DNA of 64,000 nt from positions 1 to 64,000 of the forward strand of contig NZ_JAMTDV010000102.1 in assembly GCF_023806565.1 (NCBI RefSeq), in the 5' to 3' direction. Made by a program: the position numbers and the translations under genes. Source of the stretch: Accumulibacter sp. GTDB taxonomy: Bacteria; Pseudomonadota; Gammaproteobacteria; Burkholderiales; Rhodocyclaceae. Each line of letters opens with the position of its first letter. Position 1 is the stretch's first letter. Of this stretch, positions 46,409-54,975 are shown in pieces. The notes beneath the pieces are model-generated. The model saw nothing but the letters and a program-made list of their open reading frames with translations. It did no database searches and was not told where the DNA came from.

Positions 46409-48580
46409 TCAGGCGACGGGGAAGGTTTCCAGTCCGGTGCGAATGATCTCCGGCCCGATTCCCAGCGCCCAGGCGGCGGCGCTCGCGGCGAGGACGTTTT
46501 CTACCTGGAATTCGGCCTCGCCGTCGCTCGTCAGGGGAACGCCGTGCAGGCCGACGATCTCCCTTTCCTGGTCGCCGCTAGCGAGAATCACACGCCCATT
46601 GCGCGCATATACCGCCCGCTTGCCTTGCGCCCGGTGTTCGACGATCGCCGGCAGCGTCGGGTCTGCGGCAAAGAAGATGACTTCGCCGTCACAAAGTGGT
46701 GCCATTTCGACCAGCATCGGCTGGCTTGCATTGAGCACGGCGGCGCCCGTCGGCAGCACCAGATCGACTTGCGTGCGCAGGATGGTGAACACCTGCTCGG
46801 CAGTGCTTACGTCGTAGCGGCCGAAATGCCGGGCGGCATCGAAGTTGGTGATCACCCCGACCTGACAGCGGTCGTAGGCGAGGCCTTCACTGAGGATGGT
46901 GTCGCTGCCGTTCTCGAAGACGGCAGCCTCGACCGCGCGGTTCATCAGGATGCGGTGCGCGGCTCCCCAGTTGGCGCTGTCGCCCGCGTCGATGCAGCGT
47001 CGATCAACGAACAGGCCGCTGCTGCAGGCGAGCCCCGTGTGCTTGCCGGAAAGGGCAAGCAGGCGCGTGATCAGGCGGGCGACGGTGGTCTTGCCGAGGC
47101 TGCCGCTGACGCCGACCACCGGAATGCGGCCATCGTCGCCATTGGGGAACAACTCGTCGACGATGGCTTGCCCGACCGGGCGAGGTTTGCCGAACTGTGG
47201 CTTGAGATGCATCAGCAGGCCGGGGCCGGCATTGACTTCGACGATCGCTCCGCGCTGCTCGTCGAGTGGGCGCGAAATGTCCTCACAGACCAGGTCGACG
47301 CCGGCGATGTCGAGACCGACGATGCGTGCGGCAAGCGAGGCGGTCGCCGCCGTCTCGGGGTGAACCAGGTCGGTGACGTCGTCGGTATGGTTGCCGCTGC
47401 GCACGATCAGCACCTCGCGACCTGCTGGCGGGATCGACTCCGGAGTGAAGCCCTGGCGAGTTACTTCGAGTCGGGCGACCGGGTTGTCGGCGAGGTCGAT
47501 GACGTCGAGCACGAATTCCTCCGCCGCACCGCGGCGGGGGTCGGAGTTGATCTGGATGTCGATCAATTGGTTGACCGTCGACTGGCCGTCGCCGATGATC
47601 CTGGCCACCTCACCGCGCGCCGCCGCGGCGAGCTTGCCACCGACGATCAGAAGACGGTGTTCCGAGCCACGTACGTAGCGTTCGACGATGACGCCGCTAC
47701 CTTCCTCGACTGCCGCGGCGTAGGCCGACTCGACCTCTGCTCTGCTCACCAGATTGGTGAACACGCCGCGTGCGTGATTGCCGTCGGATGGTTTGACCAC
47801 CACCGGGAAACCGATTTCGTCGGCTGCTTCACAGGCATCTTCGACGCTATCGACCAGGCGTCCTTCCGGAACCGGGACGCCACACGAACTGATCAGCGTC
47901 TTGGTGAGATCCTTGTCACGCGAAATGCCTTCGGCGATCGCGCTGGTGCGGTCGGTTTCGGCGGTCCAGATGCGCCGGCTACGTGCACCATAACCGAGCT
48001 GAACGAGGTTGCCGGTGGCCAGCAGGCGAATCGCGGGGATGCGGCGCTCCTTGGCGGTCGCAGCCTCGACGATGCATCCGGTGCTCGGGCCGAGCAGCTT
48101 GCGCTCGGCCATGTCGGCGAGATGCGCCACCGTGCCGGCGACGTCGAAAGGCGTGTCCCTGATCGCAGCGAGCAGCAGGTCGCGTCCGGCGTAAAGGCAG
48201 GCGCGGGTGACGTCCTCATGCCAGGCGCGCACCACGACTTTGTATACGCCGCGCGTCGAGGTTTCGCGTGCCTTGCCGAATCCGCCGGGCATGCCGGCGA
48301 GGTTCTGCAGTTCGAGCGTGACATGTTCGAGGATGTGCGCCGGCCAGGTGCCTTCCTGGACGCGGCGCAGAAAGCCGCCGCGCTCGCCGTAACTGCAGCG
48401 ATGCTCGATCAGCGACGGCAGCAAGGCGCTCAGGCGTTCGTAAAATCCCGGAATGGTGTTCGACGGAAAGTCCTCGAGTTCACCGATATCGACTACCGCT
48501 TCGATGGCCGGACGGTAGGTCCAGATGTTCGGACCGCGCAGGTAGCGAATCTCGATGAACTTGATGTCTTTGCTTTTCAT
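46409..48580 (-). CDS. cphA': short cyanophycin synthetase paralogue (CphA', CphA2-like)
   Basis: A 723-aa paralogue of cphA. The start at 48580 (MKSKDIKFIEIRYLRGPN) is conserved. The N-terminal domain keeps HILEHVTLELQ (H82, E85, H86), ATP-grasp runs about 220-475 (VVVKPSDGNHARGV, DIAGVDLVCEDIS, AIVEVNAGPGLLMHL), and the Mur half stops early: P-loop GSLGKTTV (493-500, with S-L for T-N), central domain, then the protein ends at GLETFPVA where cphA continues for about 130 residues into the Mur C-terminal domain. Cyanobacterial CphA2, also C-terminally short, polymerises beta-Asp-Arg dipeptide; a similar or primer-making role is inferred here. Confidence 0.94.
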   Translation of the reverse strand: MKSKDIKFIEIRYLRGPNIWTYRPAIEAVVDIGELEDFPSNTIPGFYERLSALLPSLIEHRCSYGERGGFLRRVQEGTWPAHILEHVTLELQNLAGMPGGFGKARETSTRGVYKVVVRAWHEDVTRACLYAGRDLLLAAIRDTPFDVAGTVAHLADMAERKLLGPSTGCIVEAATAKERRIPAIRLLATGNLVQLGYGARSRRIWTAETDRTSAIAEGISRDKDLTKTLISSCGVPVPEGRLVDSVEDACEAADEIGFPVVVKPSDGNHARGVFTNLVSRAEVESAYAAAVEEGSGVIVERYVRGSEHRLLIVGGKLAAAARGEVARIIGDGQSTVNQLIDIQINSDPRRGAAEEFVLDVIDLADNPVARLEVTRQGFTPESIPPAGREVLIVRSGNHTDDVTDLVHPETAATASLAARIVGLDIAGVDLVCEDISRPLDEQRGAIVEVNAGPGLLMHLKPQFGKPRPVGQAIVDELFPNGDDGRIPVVGVSGSLGKTTVARLITRLLALSGKHTGLACSSGLFVDRRCIDAGDSANWGAAHRILMNRAVEAAVFENGSDTILSEGLAYDRCQVGVITNFDAARHFGRYDVSTAEQVFTILRTQVDLVLPTGAAVLNASQPMLVEMAPLCDGEVIFFAADPTLPAIVEHRAQGKRAVYARNGRVILASGDQEREIVGLHGVPLTSDGEAEFQVENVLAASAAAWALGIGPEIIRTGLETFPVA

Positions 48581-48731
48581 GTCGTCGGTCCAGGCACAGG
48601 AAGGTTGGCGCGTATAGGCGCGGGGCAGGCAGCGGACCTTGGGACAACGGAGCAGGCCCGGCTTGTCGTCGAAATAACGTGGCATACGTCAATCGGCTGA
48701 CCGTTGGTCGCCGCAATTGGCTCAGCCGCGC

Positions 48732-49214
48732 TCACAGGAAGCGGTCCAGAATCCGGCGGCTTTGCTGATCGAGTGCGTTACGGTCGCGAATCAGGAAGTG
48801 AATGCCGTGGCTGTCGGCGATCAGCAACGCCGGTGGCGTCAGACGGCGGATGTCCTCTTCGCCCTTGAGGACGAAGCTGGTCGGGCCACGATCGGTTTCC
48901 ACCTGCCAGGTGCTCGGCGTCGCAAAACTCGCGACGCCGATGATGCGGGTGATTACCGGCATGAACTCGCGCTGCGCGAGTTCGTCCGCGAGCAGTCCGC
49001 ACGTTGCTTCGGGCAGGTCGGCCAGTCGCTCGATCCAGGCGAGCTCGTTGCCGTAGGGATCGACCAGAGCGATGCCGTCATCGGCCGCGGTGATCGGGAA
49101 GGCGCGTACCGGCACCACTCCGCCATGAATCTCGCCGTCCGGGCCGACGAGTTCGAGCCGGCCAAAGGCATTTCGACGCAACTGCAGCGGGTACTCCGTC
49201 GGGCTGACGTTCAT
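48732..49214 (-). CDS. DUF1854 protein of the cyanophycin operon
   Basis: A 160-aa soluble protein of the DUF1854 family, function unknown. Recognisable lines: LRRNAFGRLELVGPDGEIHG, GVVPVRAFPITAADDGIALVDPYGNELAWIE, then DELAQREFMPVITRIIGV and WQVETDRGPTSFVLKGEEDIRRL, ending in a DRNALDQQSRRILDRFL helix. Its start overlaps the ABC transporter stop (ATGA), so the two are made together, and cphA' follows 151 bp later on the same strand. The coupling suggests it is a partner of the transporter or of cyanophycin metabolism. Confidence 0.88.
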   Translation of the reverse strand: MNVSPTEYPLQLRRNAFGRLELVGPDGEIHGGVVPVRAFPITAADDGIALVDPYGNELAWIERLADLPEATCGLLADELAQREFMPVITRIIGVASFATPSTWQVETDRGPTSFVLKGEEDIRRLTPPALLIADSHGIHFLIRDRNALDQQSRRILDRFL

Positions 49215-51535
49215 TCACGGTCTCCCTCGTCTATGCGGTCGATGTCCATCCGGCGGAGCTCGTCTTCGGTGTCGACGTTGCGCGCCTGCGCCTGATAGAG
49301 GCGGTAGTAGTGCCCTTCCTGCGCCATCAGCTCGTCGTGGCTGCCGACTTCGACGACGCTGCCCCGATCGAGAACGACCAGGCGATTGGCGTCGCGCAGC
49401 GTGGACAGGCGGTGCGCGATGGCGATCGTCGTGCGTCCGCGTACCAGGTTGTCGAGAGCTTTCTGGATTTCCTTTTCGGTGGTCGTGTCCACCGACGACG
49501 TGGCTTCGTCGAGGATCAGAATGCGCGGGTCGATCAGCAGGGCGCGGGCAATCGATATGCGCTGCCTTTCTCCGCCCGACAGCGCCTGCCCCCGCTCGCC
49601 GACCAGGGAATCGTAGCCGTGCGGCAGGCGCAGGATGAACTCGTGCGCATGCGCGGCGCGAGCGGCAGCGACGATCTCGGCCCGGGTCGCCTCGGGCTTG
49701 CCGTAGGCGATGTTCTCGGCGATTGTGCCAAAGAACAGGAAGGGTTCCTGCAGGACCAGGCCGATGTGCTTGCGGTACTCGGCAACCGGCAGCGAGCGGA
49801 TGTCGACGCCGTCGATCAGGATGGCGCCTTCGCTGACATCGTAGAATCGGCAGATCAGGTTGACCAGCGTGCTCTTGCCGGAGCCGCTGTGGCCGACCAG
49901 GCCGATCATCTCGCCGGGTTCGATGACCAGGTCGATGTCGCGAGTGACGCTGCGTGTGCCGTAGCGAAAGCCGACATCGCGCAGTTCGATGCGGCCGGCG
50001 ACCTTGGCCAGGTGCACCGGGTTCGTCGGCTCGGGAACGCTGGAAACGTGGTCGAGAATGTCGAAAATGCGCTTGGCACCTGCCGCCGCCTTTTGGGTGA
50101 CCGAAACGATGCGGCTCATCGAGTCGAGGCGCAGGTAGAAACGGCTGATGTAGGCGAGAAAAGCGGTGAGGACGCCGACCGTGATCCGATCCTGGGCGAT
50201 CTGCCAGATGCCGAAAGCCCAGACGATCAGCAGACCAATTTCGGTGAGGAGCGTCACGGTCGGGGAAAACAGCGACCAGACCTTGTTGACCCGGTCGTTT
50301 ACGTCCAGATTGTGCGCATTGGCCGCGCGAAAGCGCGCCGCCTCTCGGCTTTCCTGAGCAAAGGCCTTGACCACGCGGATGCCGGGAATCGTGTCGGCGA
50401 GCACGTTGGTCACTTCGGCCCAGATGCGATCGACCCGCTCGAAACCGGTGCGCAGCTTCTCGCGCACGACGTGGATCAGCCAGCCGATGATCGGCAGTGG
50501 CAGCAGGGTCACCGCCGCCAGCCAGGGGTCGATCGACACCAGGATCACCGTGGTCATCAGGATCATCAGCACGTCCGTGGCGAAGTCCAGCAGGTGGAGC
50601 GAAATGAAGATGTTGATGCGGTCGGTTTCGGAACCGATGCGCGCCATCAGGTCGCCGGTCCGCTTGCCGCCGAAGTATTCCTGCGAAAGCTTGAGCAGGT
50701 GCTCGTAGGTGGCGGTGCGCAGGTCGGCGCCGATCCGCTCCGATACCAGCGCCAGAATGTAGGTGCGTCCCCAGCCGAGCACCCAGGCGAAGAGCGACGA
50801 TCCGAGCAGACCCGAAAGGTAGAGAGCGACCAGTCCGGCGTCGATCGGCTGGCCGTTCTGGTAGGGAATCAGCACCTTGTCCATCAGCGGCATCGTCAGG
50901 TACGGTGCCACCAGTGTGGCCGCGGTGGTCAGCAGCGAAAGGACGAAGGCGACCAGCAGTCGTCCTCGGTACGGTCTGGCGAAACGCGCCAGGCGCAGCA
51001 GCGTCCAGGTCGAGGGTGGCTCGTGGATTTCCTTGCTGCACGCCGGGCATTCTTCCTGTCCGGCAAGCAGTGGGGTCTCGCACTTCGGGCAAAGCGCCTG
51101 TGGCGACGCCGGCGGCATTTCGCCGGTGACCCGGAAAGCCAGTTGACGGGCGAAATGGTCGACCAGGCGACCGGCGGCGACGTCGGCGCCCAGCGTGTAG
51201 CGCCAGTGGCCCAGGCGTGATTCGCGGTCGCACAGTTCGAGGCTGCCGACCCCCGAATGATCACGCCGCGAAAGGGAAAGTCCGGGCCGGTACGTCCAGC
51301 TTCGCCACTGCTGGTCGTCGGCCGACATCACCAGCAGGCGGTCGCTGGTCACCACCACGATGCCGCTGCTGAAGCGCAGTCCTGCATCCAGGTCGATCTC
51401 CAGCGCCGCCAGCACCTTCTCGTCGCGAGTCAACTGCTGTTCGAGCGGCGCGACCCATGCGGCGGGCAGCGTCGGTGGTGCCATTGCGGCGAGCAGCGAG
51501 TCGAGGGGAGGGGATGCGGATTCGACTGGAGTCAT
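49211..51535 (-). CDS. ABC exporter with PH-like and zinc-ribbon head, cyanophycin-linked
   Basis: A 774-aa fused permease-ATPase. Residues 35-135 form a soluble PH-like domain (VLAALEIDLDAGLRFSSGIVVVTSDRLLVM). A zinc ribbon follows: C149/C152 and C163/C166 (CPKC, CPAC). Then a type I exporter membrane domain (about 185-475, six helices) and an ATPase: Walker A GHSGSGKS at 548-555, Q-loop LQEPFLFFGTIAENI, signature LSGGERQR at 652-659 and Walker B ILILDEATS. A homodimer is expected. The soluble head is not part of usual lipid exporters. First gene of the operon with DUF1854, cphA' and cphA; substrate unknown. Confidence 0.93.
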   Translation of the reverse strand: MTPVESASPPLDSLLAAMAPPTLPAAWVAPLEQQLTRDEKVLAALEIDLDAGLRFSSGIVVVTSDRLLVMSADDQQWRSWTYRPGLSLSRRDHSGVGSLELCDRESRLGHWRYTLGADVAAGRLVDHFARQLAFRVTGEMPPASPQALCPKCETPLLAGQEECPACSKEIHEPPSTWTLLRLARFARPYRGRLLVAFVLSLLTTAATLVAPYLTMPLMDKVLIPYQNGQPIDAGLVALYLSGLLGSSLFAWVLGWGRTYILALVSERIGADLRTATYEHLLKLSQEYFGGKRTGDLMARIGSETDRINIFISLHLLDFATDVLMILMTTVILVSIDPWLAAVTLLPLPIIGWLIHVVREKLRTGFERVDRIWAEVTNVLADTIPGIRVVKAFAQESREAARFRAANAHNLDVNDRVNKVWSLFSPTVTLLTEIGLLIVWAFGIWQIAQDRITVGVLTAFLAYISRFYLRLDSMSRIVSVTQKAAAGAKRIFDILDHVSSVPEPTNPVHLAKVAGRIELRDVGFRYGTRSVTRDIDLVIEPGEMIGLVGHSGSGKSTLVNLICRFYDVSEGAILIDGVDIRSLPVAEYRKHIGLVLQEPFLFFGTIAENIAYGKPEATRAEIVAAARAAHAHEFILRLPHGYDSLVGERGQALSGGERQRISIARALLIDPRILILDEATSSVDTTTEKEIQKALDNLVRGRTTIAIAHRLSTLRDANRLVVLDRGSVVEVGSHDELMAQEGHYYRLYQAQARNVDTEDELRRMDIDRIDEGDRE

Positions 51536-51673
51536 TAGTGGATCGCTGAATTACCGAGCAGGCTGTGGGAGGCGTCGCGAGGCCGCAAGTATAATACCCT
51601 CCGGCGATGCGGGCGCCTTCCCGATTTCCCTCGCCCGTACCCGGCGCTGTGGTCGGCGAGGAATCGCCCCACA

Positions 51674-52486
51674 CTAGAGGCGGAGACGATGGCTGCCGAG
51701 CTGACATTGCTGCTGCAGGCGGGCGACGGTTGGCAGGAGGTTGAGCCCGGTTTCCTGGCGGCACTGGCTGGCGCGGTCGAGCAGTTCGTCGTAGCCGGCA
51801 TCGACGCAATCGCCGGCGGCAGCGAGGGCAATGGTATTGCCGCCGTCGCCGGAGGGAAAGACCAGCGTTCGGCCATCGAAGGCCTGGTTGATGCGATCGA
51901 CGCTGGCCTGAAAACCGCGCTCGCGACCGAGCAGGTTCACCGCCAGCAACCCGTGCTCACCGAGGCGGGCGCGACAGGCCTGGTAGAAGGGGAGGGTATC
52001 GAGGACGCCGGCGCGGGCGTTGCGGTCGAAGCCGTCGATCAGCAGGTAGTCGTGGTGGCTGTCGCCGGCGAGCATGTAGTCGGCGCCGTCGGCGATGATC
52101 ACACGCAGTCGCGAAGGGTCGTCGGGCAGTTGGAAGTGCAGCCGTGCGACAAGCTCGATCTGCGGGTCGATTTCGACGACCGTGATCCTGGTTTTCGGCA
52201 ACTGGTGGTAGATGAACTTTGCCAGTGACCCGGCGCCGAGGCCGATCAGCAGCGCCTGGCGTGGCCACGGCGGATCACGCAGCAGCAAGCCGGTCATCAT
52301 TTCGCGCGTGTAGGCGAGTTCCAGCGCATTCGGGTATTGAATGCGCATCGCTCCCTGCACCCAGGCTGACGAGAAATGCAGATAACGGACCCCGGCCTTC
52401 TCGCTGATTTCGATCGAACTGCGGTTGACCAGCCGTTGCCGCAGTTGTCCGAGCCGCTCGGCAAGCCGATCTCTAGGTGTGCGCAA
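51674..52486 (-). CDS. spermidine-synthase-like SAM-binding protein
   Basis: A 270-aa soluble protein of the spermidine synthase (PABS) fold, with SAM pocket LLIGLGAGSLAKFIYHQ, VVEIDPQIE and ADGADYML, then LLIDGFDRNARAGVLDTLPF in the place of the aminopropyl-transfer signature. N-terminal part (VRYLHFSSAWVQGAMRI) fits too. Start is TTG at 52486; no ATG is available. Canonical polyamine catalytic residues are not clear, so function is inferred only at the fold level. It lies upstream of the ABC transporter gene on the same strand (138-bp gap); a TATAAT-like AT-rich spot at 51588-51596 could be the transporter promoter. Confidence 0.82.
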   Translation of the reverse strand: MRTPRDRLAERLGQLRQRLVNRSSIEISEKAGVRYLHFSSAWVQGAMRIQYPNALELAYTREMMTGLLLRDPPWPRQALLIGLGAGSLAKFIYHQLPKTRITVVEIDPQIELVARLHFQLPDDPSRLRVIIADGADYMLAGDSHHDYLLIDGFDRNARAGVLDTLPFYQACRARLGEHGLLAVNLLGRERGFQASVDRINQAFDGRTLVFPSGDGGNTIALAAAGDCVDAGYDELLDRASQCRQETGLNLLPTVARLQQQCQLGSHRLRL

Positions 52487-52675
52487 GGAGGCGATCGCTC
52501 AGCGGGCTGGCGGAAGTGTGGAAAGCGTTGCCAAGGATAGAAGGTTAGGAAATCCAACGGCGCCATCGGAAGTGTATGAGTCCCCGTGAAGCGGTGTCAA
52601 TCTCGGATTGGGTCCCGTGAACCCATGAAAAGTCATCTGACTCCCGCTTCGCCCAGTGCCTGTGGTCATCCAGGA

Positions 52676-52987
52676 ATTGCCGATTCCATTCTTGCGCTGG
52701 CGGCGAGCGGCGTCCTTTGCCTTGCGGGCGTGGGGCATGGCGGCAACGTTCCCAAGCTAGCCGCGGCGGACGTGGCCTCCGGGGCGGCGCTAAAGAACAA
52801 CGTTGTGTTTGGCAGCGTGAACGCCAACAAACTGCACTGGTTCAAGGGCGCCGAAGCGCTGGCGCGCGCGGATCGTTCCTGGTTGACTCGCCTCATTACC
52901 CGGCGCGAGCGCCCGGAGAACTTCGCCCAGGCTCTGGCGAGGAAGACGGAGGAAATCAAAGTCATCATCCAGTTCTCAGAGGTATGA
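52676..52987 (+). pseudogene. C-terminal remnant of glucose 1-dehydrogenase
   Basis: About 104 codons matching only the C-terminal domain of medium-chain, NAD(P)-dependent glucose dehydrogenases: IADSILALAASGVLCLAGVG, LKNNVVFGSVNANKLHWFKG, SWLTRLITRRERPENFAQAL, EIKVIIQFSEV, then TGA. The N-terminal 230 or so residues, including the GroES-like domain, the zinc ligands and most of the Rossmann fold, are missing. The in-frame sequence upstream (SHLTPASPSACGHPG) does not match. Remnant of a sugar oxidation gene. Confidence 0.8.
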
Positions 52988-53035
52988 TCGCCCAATGACT
53001 GTCGGGTGGGAATTGGCAACCACATCGCCGTGCGC

Positions 53036-53345
53036 ATGATGAGCCCAGTCGGGCATCTGGTCTGCCTTGGCGTTTTCGGCTTGATGGTCCCGCTGCTGCT
53101 CGCCCTGATCGTCACGACCGCTGCAGCGTCTGGCTATCTTGGCTATGTTGGGACCTATACCGGCAACGGAAGCGAAGGAATCTACGACTACCGGTTTAGC
53201 CCAGCCACCGGTGAATCCACTCCGATCGCTCCGGCTGGTCTTCAGCATCGCTTCGGATAGCGGCAGCTTGGCACCTGTGCAATGGATTCGCGGCGGAGGC
53301 AGGACGCCGCGCACTCTCGCGACAAAACCGAAGGGCTCGAAACGC
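53036..53345 (+). pseudogene. remnant of a lactonase (6-phosphogluconolactonase-type propeller)
   Basis: Starts with ATGATG and a signal-like stretch (LVCLGVFGLMVPLLLALIV), then GYLGYVGTYTGNGSEGIYDY and RFSPATGESTPI, which match the first blade of secreted seven-bladed lactonases. That frame stops at 53258-53260. The next frame reads LVFSIASDSGSLAPVQWIRG and GGRTPR, like a late blade of the same fold. The central blades are missing, so an internal deletion with a frameshift explains it. Gluconolactone would be the product of the dehydrogenase remnant just upstream. Confidence 0.65.
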
Positions 53346-53348
53346 GTT

Positions 53349-54095
53349 CCCTGGCGGCCGTTGTAGTCCGAGTTCGCCGGAACCGCCCTGTTCGTGCTCG
53401 TTGGCCTTTCGATCGTCATCGTGATGTTCGGGTCGGGCAGTCCCGTGCCGAGCGCGACTCCCAGCCTCGATGCTCGCCACCTCATCGCAGGGTTTCTCTT
53501 CGGCTCGACGGGGGCTCTGATTGCGCTGTCTCCGGTCGGCAAGATAAGCGGCGCGCACATCAACCTGGCCGTCACGCTGGGCTTCCTTCTCATGCAGAAG
53601 CTTGATTTCCCAGTGGCGCTCGGCTAAGTGCTGGCCCAACTGGCGGGCGGAATCCTTGGATCTCTGCCGCTTCTGGCGTGGGGTTCATTGGGGCAAAGCG
53701 TGTCCTACGGTGCGACGTCGCCGGGTCAGGGCTACTTTACCCAGGCCGCCTTGCTCGGCGAGGTGGCAAACACCATCACCATGGTCACGCTACTGACCGC
53801 TTTCTTGGCGTTCAGGCGAATTCGTCCGTTCACGCGCGCTCTTTTCCGCCCGCTTAACGTGATCATGGTGTATCTGAAGGCGGCAGTATCGGGCACCAGC
53901 ACGAACCCGGCGCGCAGCCTCGGCCCGGCGCTCATCTCGGGCCAATGGCACGGTAAATGGGTGTACTGGGCCGGTCCGCAGACCGGCATACTGCTGGCAC
54001 TTGTTGGCTGCAGTTTCCTGGCTCGACGCATCAAGGTCGCCAAGCTTTACCACTTCGATAGCGATCGCGACGGCCTGTTCCGCAGGGAATGTTAA
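53349..54095 (+). pseudogene. aquaporin (MIP family) with two in-frame stop codons
   Basis: One frame carries a whole aquaporin or glycerol channel: SEFAGTALFVLVGLSIVIVM, GSTGALIALSPVGKISGAHI, YLKAAVSGTSTNPARSLGPA, and YWAGPQTGILLALVGCSFLA. It is broken by TAG at 53364-53366 (before SEFAG, where relatives have Trp) and TAA at 53625-53627 (after FPVALG, where relatives have Tyr). Both fit single-base changes. The first pore motif reads NLA (GAHINLAVT), the second NPA (STNPARS). Base composition is like the neighbours, suggesting recent decay. Confidence 0.8.
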
Positions 54096-54298
54096 CGGCT
54101 TCCAACCAACATGGAAATCTGGCGCTGAGCGTCTGACCGGAGGCAGCATGGTCGGCGCCCGTTCCCGGAACTTTGGCAGTCGCCCATGGTGCCCAGCCGG
54201 AACAGGGCGTGCGCCGTATTCCAGTTCTGGCGACAGTGGGTGGAAGCAGTTTCGTCTGGGACAAAGGGCCGGTGTGGCAGACAGTCGTCGCACGAAAA

Positions 54299-54328
54299 TT
54301 GACCGGAAACGCGCAATCTGGCTATACT
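54299..54328 (+). promoter_or_regulatory. sigma-70 promoter of secG
   Basis: TTGACC (54299-54304), an 18-bp spacer and TATACT (54323-54328). The secG ATG follows 64 bp later. This is one of the best promoter matches in the window and likely also feeds tRNA-Leu and the nuo genes. The 297-bp gap before secG otherwise shows no gene. Confidence 0.7.
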
Positions 54329-54392
54329 CTGCAAGTTTTTTCTGCGTCGTCCGGTTGGCGACGCGCATGCGCCAGGTCGATCAAGAGGTAAT

Positions 54393-54764
54393 ATGGATTA
54401 TCTGTTTTCCGTGGTACTGGTGGTGCACATACTCGCCGCGATCGGCGTGATCGGGCTGGTCCTGATGCAGCATGGGAAGGGCGCCGACATGGGCGCTGCG
54501 TTTGGCAGCGGTGCTTCGGGCAGCCTGTTCGGTGCTACCGGGTCCGCCAATTTTCTCAGCCGCACCACTGCGGTACTGGCGATGGTGTTTTTCGTGACCA
54601 GCCTGTCTCTCGCCTATCTTGCCTCGAGCAAGCCAAAAACGACTGGCAGTGTGATGCAGGATGCGGTAAACTCCGCGCCTGTTCCGGCAGCACCGGCCGG
54701 TGGCGCCGAGCAGGGGACAAGCCCGGCGAATCCAGATTCGAAGGCGAAAGATATTCCCAAGTAA
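54393..54764 (+). CDS. secG: protein translocase subunit SecG
   Basis: A 123-aa SecG of the SecYEG inner-membrane translocon. Two membrane helices (about 3-25 and 55-75: SVVLVVHILAAIGVIGLVLM and TTAVLAMVFFVTSLSLAYLA) flank the conserved cytoplasmic loop QHGKGADMGAAFGSGASGSLFG. A flexible Ala/Pro tail follows, as usual in betaproteobacteria. Followed 67 bp later by tRNA-Leu(GAG), an order shared with E. coli (secG-leuU). The tpiA gene, which often precedes secG, is absent here; pseudogenes occupy its place. Confidence 0.95.
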   Translation: MDYLFSVVLVVHILAAIGVIGLVLMQHGKGADMGAAFGSGASGSLFGATGSANFLSRTTAVLAMVFFVTSLSLAYLASSKPKTTGSVMQDAVNSAPVPAAPAGGAEQGTSPANPDSKAKDIPK

Positions 54765-54831
54765 TTCGGTTGCAAGGCAGCAGCGAGCGAAGCAGGATCC
54801 CTCGACGAGCTCGACCGTTGTCCGTGGTAAT

Positions 54832-54916
54832 GCCGACGTGGTGAAATTGGTATACACGCTATCTTGAGGGGGTAGTGACTTCGGTCGTATGAGTTCGAGT
54901 CTCATCGTCGGCACCA
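54832..54916 (+). tRNA. tRNA-Leu (anticodon GAG)
   Basis: An 85-nt class II tRNA with encoded CCA. The acceptor stem GCCGACG/CGTCGGC is perfect. The anticodon stem CTATC/GGTAG encloses TTGAGGG, giving anticodon GAG for leucine codons CUC and CUU. The long variable arm (TGACTTCGGTCG) typical of leucine tRNAs and the T-arm (ATGAG-TTCGAGT-CTCAT) are present. Confidence 0.96.
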
Positions 54917-54975
54917 GGAGGAGCCATGCGGGGCGGGTGGCTGCAGTCTGAGTTGAAGTGCTTGTGGGGCGGATC

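Noticed and set aside
46544..48700. 718-codon open frame on the plus strand opposite the short cyanophycin synthetase
   Set aside because: It follows the codon bias of the real gene on the other strand, is full of Asp/Val/Arg repeats and has no domain. The same holds for 636- and 672-codon frames over the ABC transporter.
51588..51596. GTATAATAC as a promoter of the ABC transporter gene
   Set aside because: A palindromic AT-rich spot is present but no -35 fits at the proper distance on the minus strand, so it is only mentioned in passing.
53282..53605. 107-codon plus-strand frame in the graveyard
   Set aside because: Arg-rich and out of frame with the aquaporin remnant; it is a shadow of it.
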